DNA of 35,383 nucleotides. Origin: Micrococcales bacterium. Lineage in GTDB: Bacteria; Actinomycetota; Actinomycetes; Actinomycetales; Microbacteriaceae. The DNA lies in contig CANLDE010000007.1 in the NCBI GenBank assembly GCA_947489235.1, positions 1 to 35,383 on the forward strand, given 5' to 3'. Shown one piece after another: positions 18,464 through 26,984 of the stretch. Every line of letters starts with the position of its first letter. Positions within the stretch are counted from its first letter, which is position 1. Under the pieces are notes generated by a model that saw nothing but the letters and a program-made list of their open reading frames with translations, made no database searches and had not been told where the DNA came from. The position numbers and the translations under genes were made by a program.

Positions 18464-20310
18464 TGATTATGGGTAAGCAACGAGGCAGGCTAGCTATTTG
18501 GCTCTCGGCTATGTCTGTCCTGGCAATCAGCTCGACTACCTTATCTCCTCACTATGCATCACCTGCTTTCGGAAATGACGTTTTCTCAATATCCGCGGCT
18601 AAAGACGGTAAAGCTGACTCGTCTCGCACCCAGATCGAATTTGGCGCGCTCAGCGTTGGCGCTAAGAAGTCAGACAATGTGTTAATCAGCAATACAGGTA
18701 GTAGATCACTGGTACTTCTAGTCTTTGCCCGATTCACTCAACTTGCAGAAGATGGGCAAACTACACTTATCTCCGCGACTGATTCTGAGCCTTTTGGTAT
18801 GGCTAGTTGGGCTCTTTTTGGATCCAAAAAAGCCGCTGATTTCAACGTCACCGTTGCTGCTGGTAAGTCGGTAGTGGTTCCTATCGAAATTACCGCGCCT
18901 AAAGACGCGTACCCAGGAGAATACAAGGCCGCCATATTGGTCCAAACCACCCTTGGAACGGGAAATGTGGCTGTGGGTAAAAGGGTAGCGATGTACATGA
19001 CGGCCAATGTCGCAGGTTCTCTGCGACCAGCTGTGAACCCAACCTGGATGAATGACAGCGTATTCTATGAAATGAATATTAGGCAGTACTCTGCGACAAG
19101 GAACTTCGCCGGAGCTGCTGCCCGTCTCAAAGAGCTAAAAACTCTCGGCGTCGAAGCTGTAATCATCAATCCAATATTCCCGATCGGTAAAAGTAAAATG
19201 GTTGGAACGCTGGGTTCGGTTTTTGCCAGCACAGACCTTTCCAAAGTGAATCCATCGCTAGGAACTGCCACCAGTTTCAAGTCGTTCATGACTTCGGCTA
19301 AGGCATCTGGATTGAAGGTTTTACTCACTGTACCGTTGGACACAGCGGCGATAGATCATCAGTGGTCAGTCTCAAAATCAAGCTGGTTCAAGAGAAATAG
19401 CGCATTCAACTTAGAGCCAGTTCCTTCGAAAGCATATTTGGCATACTACGAATATGCTCAAGAGGAACTACGACAAGCGATAATTGAAGACCTCAAGAGC
19501 TGGGTTACAGGCTACGACATCGATGGATTCATTTTCTCTGGTGCCACATCTGTTCCTAGGGATTTTCTGGACGAGCTAACCTTTAGGCTTCAGCGTACAA
19601 AAAGCCTAGCGCTGGGTACAACTGATGAGATAAAAAGTGGTTACTTCACCAACAGCCTCACGCTAACCTCCAACAGCACGTTGCTGGACTCTCTCGCTCT
19701 TCTGCGCACAGGCACCAGAACAAAAGCCCAGCTAACAACCTTGTTGAATTCAGAGGTGTCAAAATACAAATCGCCTTCCCTGCCCCTCAATCACTTGAGC
19801 AGCTATGCGACCATGGAGGGTGGACAAACTGAAACCGCAAGGTTTGCGGCCTCTCTGAGTGCTGCTGCGATGTTGAGTTTTACCATGCCCGGAGCTCCGG
19901 TTATTTTTCAAGGTCAAGAGGCCGGTTCCATTAAGGCTCTCAAGCCATTTGATAGCGACTTCATTGTTTGGCCCACAAGAGCTCCAGCTACTTTTGCTCA
20001 GTACCAAAAACTGATTAAGCTCAAAAAGGCAAATGCCGCGCTCTTCAATGAAAGATTTGGTGGGACAGCTCGTGTCCTAACAACCACATCTAACAGCCTC
20101 TTTGCCTTCAGCAGATCTACATCAACAAATACTGTTTTGGTGGTCGCCAATCTGAGCAGCAAAACACTAAAGTCAAAATTCAATTCCGGGGTTACCGGAA
20201 CACAATTCAAATATTCAGATGGTCGATCAGTAAGAATGACTGCAACATCCTACGAGCTAACACTTCCTGCATTTGGCTTTGAGATATTTACCAAGACTGC
20301 GGTCAACTAA
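18463..20310 (+). CDS. Secreted GH13-fold protein, predicted catalytically inactive, with an N-terminal DUF916/WxLIP-like domain
   Basis: Signal peptide; N-terminus resembles the protein at 22931-23962; VFYEMNIRQYS and MPGAPVIFQGQEAG GH13-like; DGFIFSGA replaces the GxRxD nucleophile motif. Confidence 0.8.
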   Translation: MIMGKQRGRLAIWLSAMSVLAISSTTLSPHYASPAFGNDVFSISAAKDGKADSSRTQIEFGALSVGAKKSDNVLISNTGSRSLVLLVFARFTQLAEDGQTTLISATDSEPFGMASWALFGSKKAADFNVTVAAGKSVVVPIEITAPKDAYPGEYKAAILVQTTLGTGNVAVGKRVAMYMTANVAGSLRPAVNPTWMNDSVFYEMNIRQYSATRNFAGAAARLKELKTLGVEAVIINPIFPIGKSKMVGTLGSVFASTDLSKVNPSLGTATSFKSFMTSAKASGLKVLLTVPLDTAAIDHQWSVSKSSWFKRNSAFNLEPVPSKAYLAYYEYAQEELRQAIIEDLKSWVTGYDIDGFIFSGATSVPRDFLDELTFRLQRTKSLALGTTDEIKSGYFTNSLTLTSNSTLLDSLALLRTGTRTKAQLTTLLNSEVSKYKSPSLPLNHLSSYATMEGGQTETARFAASLSAAAMLSFTMPGAPVIFQGQEAGSIKALKPFDSDFIVWPTRAPATFAQYQKLIKLKKANAALFNERFGGTARVLTTTSNSLFAFSRSTSTNTVLVVANLSSKTLKSKFNSGVTGTQFKYSDGRSVRMTATSYELTLPAFGFEIFTKTAVN

Positions 20311-20330
20311 ATCAAGAGCTGACCTAGCTT

Positions 20331-21122
20331 CTAGCCAAATCGACCATTCACGTAGTCTGTGGTTCTAGGGTCCTGCGGGTAACTAAACATAGCATCAGTG
20401 TCACCGTACTCGACAATAACCCCGGGTGTGCCTTGCGAGGCTAAGAAGAAAGCACACTGCTGAGAAACTCTTTGTGCCTGTTGCATGTTGTGAGTAACAA
20501 TTACGATAGTCACATCCTGAACCAACTCGAGCATAGTTTCTTCAATGACTCGCGTCGAAGTTGGATCGAGCGCTGAACAAGGTTCGTCCATTAGCAGCAC
20601 ACGAGGTTTAATGGCAAGGGATCTCGCGATACAGAGTCGTTGCTGTTGACCGCCTGATAGGCCACCACCTGGAGCTCTAAGGCGATTCTTAACTTCATTC
20701 CAGAGTCCCGCACGTTCGAGTGAAGTTTGTACTAGTTCATCTTTAGCGGCACGATCCGCTTCAACACCTGTGAGCTTGAGCCCTGCAATAACGTTGTCGT
20801 AGATTGACATCGCAGGGAATGGGTTTGGCTTTTGGAAGACCATTCCGATGTTTCTTCGTGCCTCAGTGATTTTTTTGTTTGGATCATAGACATCTTCACC
20901 ATCAAGTTTTACCTCGCCTGCCAAACTTGCGGATGGGACTAGCTCATGCATTCTATTGAGGATTCTGAGGAAGGTTGACTTGCCACAACCCGATGGTCCA
21001 ATTAGAGACGTGATAACACCGGCGGGCATGACCAGTGAGACATTGTTCAGCACCTGTCTGTCGCCAAACCAGGCTGAGATTCCTGTGGCTTCAAGAGTTG
21101 CTAGATTCGAGTTTGCTGACAT
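20331..21122 (-). CDS. pstB: Phosphate ABC transporter ATP-binding protein
   Basis: GPSGCGKST Walker A, LSGGQQQR signature, LLMDEPCSALDP Walker B, RRNIGMVFQKPNPFPAMSIYDNV typical of PstB. Confidence 0.96.
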   Translation of the reverse strand: MSANSNLATLEATGISAWFGDRQVLNNVSLVMPAGVITSLIGPSGCGKSTFLRILNRMHELVPSASLAGEVKLDGEDVYDPNKKITEARRNIGMVFQKPNPFPAMSIYDNVIAGLKLTGVEADRAAKDELVQTSLERAGLWNEVKNRLRAPGGGLSGGQQQRLCIARSLAIKPRVLLMDEPCSALDPTSTRVIEETMLELVQDVTIVIVTHNMQQAQRVSQQCAFFLASQGTPGVIVEYGDTDAMFSYPQDPRTTDYVNGRFG

Positions 21123-21136
21123 TTCCTTCTTCTTTC

Positions 21137-21988
21137 TTAGAGTAAATTCGGGAGTAATCGAGTTGCTTGATCAATGCAGAGAACCAGCACTAAACCGAGA
21201 ATTGGTGAAAAAACTATCCACGCTTTCGTGCTACCAAACTTTCTTGCAAACCAAATGAAACCTATTTGCACAAGCAGCAATACAAGCAGATTCAGAACTA
21301 GGAGCCAAACAAACCTGTTATCTGTGGCAAGCTCTCGGCTCTCAGCTGGGATACTGCCCCATTCGGTTTCCCTTAGCCCTGTTTCAAAAGCGATACCTTG
21401 AAGTTGGGCGTCGACTCGAAGAACCGAAGTTGGACTAAAGAATTCTCCCTTAGCGGTAGTAAGAACCAAATGGTTGGTTCCGGCCTTCACTGGTGCTAGT
21501 CCCTTATCGCCAGCTTCACGCAGCCCTGTAACAACATATTCGGACTTTCCTTGGCCTGTATAAACGAAGAAAGTGTCGCCTGCTTCCAGTTGGGCAAGTT
21601 TGCCAAAAGGCGCTCCATACGACCAGGCTCGCCCAAATAGAACGGTCATACCCTCTTGTCCCGGCAAAACAGTATCCCTGCGGTGACCAACCCCGCTTCG
21701 CATCGTGTTGGAGTCAGTTCCTTCAACCACGATCACATCCAGGCCGAGTTTATCGATTACCAGTCTGGCAACTGGAGCTCCATCTTTGAGAAGAGAGTTC
21801 TCGAAATCCTTCTCTCCAGTTGGTGCAGTGGCAGTACTTACTTGAACAGAGAAGGCATTTTGTAAGCGCACCTGATCAGCTGCGAAAGTCAATGGCGAGA
21901 TTACGAAAAAGTTGATTAGGAAAGCCAGCGACAAAATCAAAACACCTCTGCTGATACTTGCCATAAAGGACAGGTCAAGTCTTCTCAT
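21137..21988 (-). CDS. Sortase-fold membrane protein, predicted inactive (lacks catalytic His, Cys and Arg)
   Basis: SGVGHRRDTVLPGQEGMTVLFGRAWSYGAPFGKL...HLVLTTAKGEFF...SVLRVDAQL aligns by eye with class C/E-like sortases; N-terminal TM and two C-terminal TM segments. Confidence 0.78.
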   Translation of the reverse strand: MRRLDLSFMASISRGVLILSLAFLINFFVISPLTFAADQVRLQNAFSVQVSTATAPTGEKDFENSLLKDGAPVARLVIDKLGLDVIVVEGTDSNTMRSGVGHRRDTVLPGQEGMTVLFGRAWSYGAPFGKLAQLEAGDTFFVYTGQGKSEYVVTGLREAGDKGLAPVKAGTNHLVLTTAKGEFFSPTSVLRVDAQLQGIAFETGLRETEWGSIPAESRELATDNRFVWLLVLNLLVLLLVQIGFIWFARKFGSTKAWIVFSPILGLVLVLCIDQATRLLPNLL

Positions 21989-22941
21989 TACTGCACCTCC
22001 CTATAGGATTTTCGCTTCGTCCTCTTTACTGCTGCTGCAACAATCAGCAGCAGAACAAGTAACCCAATAACAGAAAGAGCTGGGGCAAAGATTGCACTTG
22101 AATAGGAGGTTTTGACCGGTTGATCTGAAACAAAACTGTCCGGCAAAATCAACTCTGTTTTGAGCGTGAAGAAACCAAGTGGCGGTAAGTCGGCAAAGTT
22201 TAGTAATACTGCCTGAGTTCCCTCAGGTGGAAGGTTGTCGATCTTCGAATAAAATGGCTCGCCGACTGGAGTTCCAAACAGAGTGAAGAGAGTCATTTTT
22301 ACTTCTAAATCAACATTCGAATTGGTGTCGTTGTTGAATGACATTACAGCTGAAAGACTTGGTAGAAAGCCTTGCTGTATTTTTACTTGAGGTTCGCTAA
22401 CCCTCAACGTCCCACGAATCGTTTGATAAGTAGGTGGGTTTGGAAACTGTTCTTCTGAATTTGGTAAAAGTACCTGCGCCGGCTTGGTCCCAGCCGGATA
22501 AGAGCCATCCGACTCGGTCAGAATGCCAAAGTCATTGACATAGATTCGGGCAACAGTGTATGAAGCAGCAACGTCTTCAGAGCCAAAGAATGTAAGAACA
22601 TCTATGTCGTGTGGTCCTGGTTCGAGACCATAGGGAAGTTCTAGTTTGACGTTGAGTAGGCCCTGTGGGTCAGATTCAAAGCGGGCTACTGCATCTGGGG
22701 ATGGGGATACTTTGAACAATACTGGCTTGCTAGGTTCCAGTCCCTTGATTGAGAAACTCACCATAGCCGCGTCGGACTTCTTGCCGAAGGGTACTTTCAC
22801 CCCTGCCCTAATCTCAGGAGCTCCGATAGCATTCGCAACCTCCACCTCAACTCCGATGTACTCCTCAGCTATGGATGGAGTAGCCGCTGAGGCTACGGAA
22901 CAGGCCAGCAAAAAGGTGAGTGCCTTGGATTTATAGTTCAC
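21988..22941 (-). CDS. Secreted beta-rich protein with C-terminal TM anchor (GTG start revised from the ORF track)
   Basis: Signal peptide VNYKSKALTFLLACSVASAATPSIA begins at a GTG at 22941; C-terminal FAPALSVIGLLVLLLIVAAAVKRTKRK anchor; the longer ORF-track start would overlap the upstream gene by 77 nt. Confidence 0.7.
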   Translation of the reverse strand: MNYKSKALTFLLACSVASAATPSIAEEYIGVEVEVANAIGAPEIRAGVKVPFGKKSDAAMVSFSIKGLEPSKPVLFKVSPSPDAVARFESDPQGLLNVKLELPYGLEPGPHDIDVLTFFGSEDVAASYTVARIYVNDFGILTESDGSYPAGTKPAQVLLPNSEEQFPNPPTYQTIRGTLRVSEPQVKIQQGFLPSLSAVMSFNNDTNSNVDLEVKMTLFTLFGTPVGEPFYSKIDNLPPEGTQAVLLNFADLPPLGFFTLKTELILPDSFVSDQPVKTSYSSAIFAPALSVIGLLVLLLIVAAAVKRTKRKSYREVQ

Positions 22942-23962
22942 TTGACGCAGCCCTTGTTGCTCGCGACTTACGAAGTCTTCTTGCACTCCTAAACCCAATA
23001 ATGACAAAAACTATTATGCCTAGGTATAAAACGGTTGCAGTTGGGAAAGTGGTAGCACTGAGATCGCTTCTGCCCCTAGGCTGTTGAACATCGATGTTTT
23101 CTGAGGTGAAGATTCCGGTGAATATCACCGAAGTGTTAGTGGACACAAACTGGCCTCCGCCGGACACAGTCTGAGTCACCTCTCTTGTGCTGCCCGGAAG
23201 TAAGTTCGCGACCCTGATGCTTTCTTGATTCCCGGCGAACAGACCTAGAGGTCCTGAAGCTTGAGCAACAACATCAGCGGAGAGTTCGATGTTTCCTGTG
23301 TTTTTCAATTCATAGGTAAGGGTCTGTCTATTGTCAAATGGGTTGAAGAAACTAGTCTCAGTAACACTCTTCAGGTTAGACAGTTCAAGCCTTGCTTTAA
23401 TTTGTCCGCTTAGCCGCGCATACAGTCGAATAGCAACTCTTCTAACAACATTTATTGTCTCCCCCTTGGTGACAGCGGAGGCCACGATTGCACCTGCGTG
23501 ATCACCCGGTGATGCCTCAACCGGGGTGTTCACAGTGAATGGAATAGTCACAAAGTTTCCAGGCTTCAGTGAGAGTTTGTAAGTTTTCTGATTGCCTTCA
23601 AATAGAACCCACGAACCAACATCTGTTGGCTTGACGTTCTCATCTTGTATGAGGAAATCTCCATCACTTCCTGAAAAAGCGTCGCGGGCATAAAGTGTGA
23701 CCTCTTGAACTGAGGTGCCAGTGTTAACTACATATATAGAATCTTTAGCTGGTTGACCAGGGTTGAGTTGATAGTCGAATCTGGTTCGACTCGGATCTGC
23801 TTCTCCATTTGTCGCGGGGTTGACAGCTACTGCGTCTGTCTCTTCGCTTGGACTTGAATCTGGAGCAGCATTAGATCCTGCTACTGGAAAAACTAGAATA
23901 GCGAGCACCAAAGCCACCGAGAGCAAGGCTCGGCCAAGCAAGCCATGAGGCGCTGAAATCAT
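22931..23962 (-). CDS. DUF916/WxLIP-like surface protein with C-terminal TM anchor
   Basis: Signal peptide; PSRTRFDYQLNPGQPAKDSIYVVNTGTSVQEVTLYARDA...SPGDHAGAIVAS resembles the WxL-interacting protein peptidoglycan-binding domain; second Ig-like domain; C-terminal TM and basic tail. Confidence 0.75.
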   Translation of the reverse strand: MISAPHGLLGRALLSVALVLAILVFPVAGSNAAPDSSPSEETDAVAVNPATNGEADPSRTRFDYQLNPGQPAKDSIYVVNTGTSVQEVTLYARDAFSGSDGDFLIQDENVKPTDVGSWVLFEGNQKTYKLSLKPGNFVTIPFTVNTPVEASPGDHAGAIVASAVTKGETINVVRRVAIRLYARLSGQIKARLELSNLKSVTETSFFNPFDNRQTLTYELKNTGNIELSADVVAQASGPLGLFAGNQESIRVANLLPGSTREVTQTVSGGGQFVSTNTSVIFTGIFTSENIDVQQPRGRSDLSATTFPTATVLYLGIIVFVIIGFRSARRLRKSRATRAASSEL

Positions 23963-24041
23963 GTGTAAAGAGTCTCATTTTCGAGTTACCAAATGCACAA
24001 CAGCAGGTAAACCAGAGACTAAAACGGCACATTAAATACCA

Positions 24042-24069
24042 ATGCGGCGGAGCCGAAGCTCCGCCGCAT
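24042..24069 (-). other. Intercistronic GC-rich hairpin with UUCG tetraloop
   Basis: Minus-strand RNA atgcggcggagc-ttcg-gctccgccgcat: perfect 12-bp stem, C(UUCG)G loop, no T-tract after it. Confidence 0.85.
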
Positions 24070-24084
24070 CAGTGTGTGTGGGGA

Positions 24085-25428
24085 TTACTTAGTTGCGAGA
24101 GTCAATGTGACTGTCGATGTGTAAGTTCCCGCAGCTGCGGTACGTGGTGCACGCAAGGTTAGGTTTGCGTTTAGAACTGTGATACCGGTGTCACCTAGGT
24201 CAGCAAGCTTTGCAGCACTTGCTAGAGCGACAGGGTATGTAGCAGATCCAGCTGCAGCGTTTCCAGCTGCCGCAACAACACCAGTAGCTGTTGTTGATGC
24301 GGTTACAACGTTAGGAACCAAAGCAAGATTGCGCTTGTCAATCGTGTTTGATCCGCTAACGAAGTTAGCCACGTCAGCCTGCAGATCCCAACCATCGGTT
24401 GTGACCCAACGGGTGTCGTTGATCTGAACGTTACCTAGAGTTCCTGTTGTTTGTGAGTAGTTGTTCACAATGGTAGGAGACCCGAAGGTGGCTGCAGCGT
24501 TTGCAGGAATTGACAACTCAAGGAAGCCATTCTGCATTGCCTGAACACCTGCGCTCATTGAAACGGTGCCACCAAGAACTGCTGAGCCACCAAGAACCAT
24601 AGGTGTCTGAGTGCTTGACTTAGTAACGCTAACTCCCGCTGCTGTGTAAACAACATCAACAGAGATCTTTGCGTAACCGTCAGCGTCTACAACTGTGTAA
24701 GTTGCTGCAGTCTGGCTAGCAATAGCGTTACCGTTTCTCTTCCACTGGAATGCTGTTGTGTAGTCTCCAGGGAATATAGTCGGCTCGTTCTTAGTTGCTG
24801 TTAGCACATCTCCAACGTATACAGATCCAGCTGCACGGTCACTTGGAGCCGGTGAAACAGGAGTTGTAACTGCCCAAGTTGGTGTTGGTAGAGATGAGCC
24901 TACAGAATCAGTTGCAGTTGCTGCAGCTGTGTAAGCACCTGTGCTAGCTGTAACTGTAATGGTTCTGTAGTACGCAGCCAACACTGTAACACCGCTGTTT
25001 GAGGTACAAGCAACACCAAGGTTGAAAGTTCCACCTGATGTCTTTACACCCAATGCGTTACCGTTCACCTGAGCTGCTGGTGAAAGGTTTGGCTGAAGGA
25101 TGTTCTTGGTTCCTGGACTGAAAGCAATTGGTGCATATGCATTCCATGATCCTGGCACTGTGGTGTTAGCCGCAGTTGAAAGGAAGGTAGCAGCACCGTC
25201 CGCTGTTGCTGGGCAAGAAAGCACTGCATTAGATGCTGTGCTGCTTGCTGATCCAACAACTTCGCCATCCCAAGTAAATGTGTTGCTTAGGACGTAGCTT
25301 CCGTTGTATAGGTGAACAGCACCGAATGATCCGTTGCTCTGGTAAGCGGCTTGTGCTGGTACCAAGCTGCTAATTAGTAGTACTGCTGAGGCTGCAATAA
25401 CGCCTAGGTTTAGAGTTGTCTTCTTCAT
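24085..25428 (-). CDS. WxL-like secreted surface protein
   Basis: Signal peptide; N-terminal domain shared with 16535-18448; Ig-like VGDVLTATK...FQWKRNGNAIASQTAATYTVVDADGY; C-terminal VNDTRWVTTDGWDLQADVANF-like proximal WxL motif and C-terminal TYTSTVTLTLATK. Confidence 0.72.
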   Translation of the reverse strand: MKKTTLNLGVIAASAVLLISSLVPAQAAYQSNGSFGAVHLYNGSYVLSNTFTWDGEVVGSASSTASNAVLSCPATADGAATFLSTAANTTVPGSWNAYAPIAFSPGTKNILQPNLSPAAQVNGNALGVKTSGGTFNLGVACTSNSGVTVLAAYYRTITVTASTGAYTAAATATDSVGSSLPTPTWAVTTPVSPAPSDRAAGSVYVGDVLTATKNEPTIFPGDYTTAFQWKRNGNAIASQTAATYTVVDADGYAKISVDVVYTAAGVSVTKSSTQTPMVLGGSAVLGGTVSMSAGVQAMQNGFLELSIPANAAATFGSPTIVNNYSQTTGTLGNVQINDTRWVTTDGWDLQADVANFVSGSNTIDKRNLALVPNVVTASTTATGVVAAAGNAAAGSATYPVALASAAKLADLGDTGITVLNANLTLRAPRTAAAGTYTSTVTLTLATK

Positions 25429-26984
25429 TAGTCGTTATCCAATACAGCTGACTGTGGCTTTGCTACAAAGTAGCTTACGGCTGAAACAGTTGGAGAAAGA
25501 AGTCCGTATAGTTCCTTGACCTTACCTGCTTTTGATGCTCCGGTTGTTTCAATGTTAGCTAGCTTGTTTAGAGTTGGGTCCACAAGAGCAGCTAGGTTAG
25601 CATCATACTTGGCATTTCCTGAGGTGACACGTGCTCGCTCGACGAACAAGAAGGTGTCTCTACCCCAAGTAGTGTCATAGTAATAAACAGAGTTTGGTAC
25701 CAATTTGGAATCGACTGTGTTAGCTGGGGAATAACCGAGGGTTGTAGTTGTATATATTGAACCCAGAACTGCAGTTCCAGCGCGGTTAAATGATGCACCG
25801 TTCTTCATCGCAATCCACCTTGATGCAGACATAGGCATAACCTGGTCTCCAGTCAAACCAGTTGCATCGTGCTCTTGGCTATAGCCGATTCTTCCAGCCG
25901 CAAAGTTTGCTGCCTCCAAGGTTGGCTCTGTTGCTGTGGCTTTGATGAAGTCATTGTAGGTTCCTGAACCCTGCTGAGGCATGATTCCCTTCATTGCGAT
26001 GCTTGTTGTCCCGATGGTAAGAGGTGTTGCGAGCTTACTGCTTAGGGATTGTGAGCCAGTTAGGGCAGCGCCAGTACCGGTTGAAGCTAAGCTAAGAGCT
26101 GTAGTACCGGTAGAGGTAAACGCAATTGTGTTAGGAGATGCACCGCTTGTTACAGTCCATTCGCCTACCAATTCAGTTGGAATACCAGTGCTTGCGCCAA
26201 TCGTAATTTGTGATCCTACTGGATATGCAGCAAAAGCACCGGAAGCTTGGATTGTCACTTCCGCGTTACCCGCAGTACGTGCAATAGACGTAATTTTGCG
26301 AACAGTAAAACCACCATCAAAAAGTGTCTTCAGCTGTGCTGTGGTCAGGTAAGGAGTGCAACCTGCACCAGCGTCACCATCCTGGCCTGCGTCACACACT
26401 TTAGTTGCCAGAGTAGACGTGAAAGCTAGACCAAAGGCATCTCGTCCGAATGGAATTCGGGCGATAGTGCCGTTTGTTGCATCCTCAGTGGTTGAGGCGG
26501 GTGTTGCGCTTGATGAGCGAGCAATATCTACCTGACCAAAAATATTCACATTTCTCAATGACTTGGCCATCCAGTAATTTGCCACTGCAGTCTTTGACAC
26601 GCTAGCAACACCGACAGGCTGGTATGTGCCAGATGTAAAGATTTGGGTCGCAGCAGCAGTGCTGATAGAAGCACTTAGGGCTTGGAAACCTTCAGATGAG
26701 CCATTTGGTCTAGAGAATCTAACTCCACCTGGACGGGTGATGATAGACGGACCGCCTGTTGCATCGAATGAACCAAGAGTCGCACCGTTCTGGGTAACAC
26801 GAACAGTTGCGCCAGTGATTGCAGTTCCATTGACTAGGGCGTTTAGAACGTCCTCAATGGTGTCTGATCCTACAACTACGTAGGAGTTTGAAACCGGCTC
26901 CGCCTGAACGGTTGAACCGGTGCTAAATGCAGCGAAACCTGCGCCGAATACGGCTACAGTTGCGACTAATTTTTTAACCTTCAA
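25428..26984 (-). CDS. Secreted PstS-like periplasmic-binding-fold protein with inserted beta domain (TTG start revised to codon 11 of the track ORF)
   Basis: YVVVGSDTIEDVLNAL; ARIPFGRDAFGLAF; LTTAQLKTLFDG; QQGSGTYNDF motifs; ggaagag RBS before ttgaaggttaaa; signal peptide. Confidence 0.7.
   Translation of the reverse strand: MKVKKLVATVAVFGAGFAAFSTGSTVQAEPVSNSYVVVGSDTIEDVLNALVNGTAITGATVRVTQNGATLGSFDATGGPSIITRPGGVRFSRPNGSSEGFQALSASISTAAATQIFTSGTYQPVGVASVSKTAVANYWMAKSLRNVNIFGQVDIARSSSATPASTTEDATNGTIARIPFGRDAFGLAFTSTLATKVCDAGQDGDAGAGCTPYLTTAQLKTLFDGGFTVRKITSIARTAGNAEVTIQASGAFAAYPVGSQITIGASTGIPTELVGEWTVTSGASPNTIAFTSTGTTALSLASTGTGAALTGSQSLSSKLATPLTIGTTSIAMKGIMPQQGSGTYNDFIKATATEPTLEAANFAAGRIGYSQEHDATGLTGDQVMPMSASRWIAMKNGASFNRAGTAVLGSIYTTTTLGYSPANTVDSKLVPNSVYYYDTTWGRDTFLFVERARVTSGNAKYDANLAALVDPTLNKLANIETTGASKAGKVKELYGLLSPTVSAVSYFVAKPQSAVLDND

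Noticed and set aside
16535-20310. Active alpha-amylases
   Set aside because: Nucleophile and acid/base motifs are replaced in both proteins even though the barrel landmarks are retained.
21137-21988. Functional sortase with LPxTG substrates nearby
   Set aside because: Catalytic Cys and His are replaced, and no LPxTG-like C-terminal sorting motif was found in the neighbouring surface proteins.
22931-23007. 77-nt overlap between the 343-aa and 339-aa genes
   Set aside because: Probably a start-site artefact; the GTG at 22941 directly precedes the signal peptide and reduces the overlap to about 11 nt.
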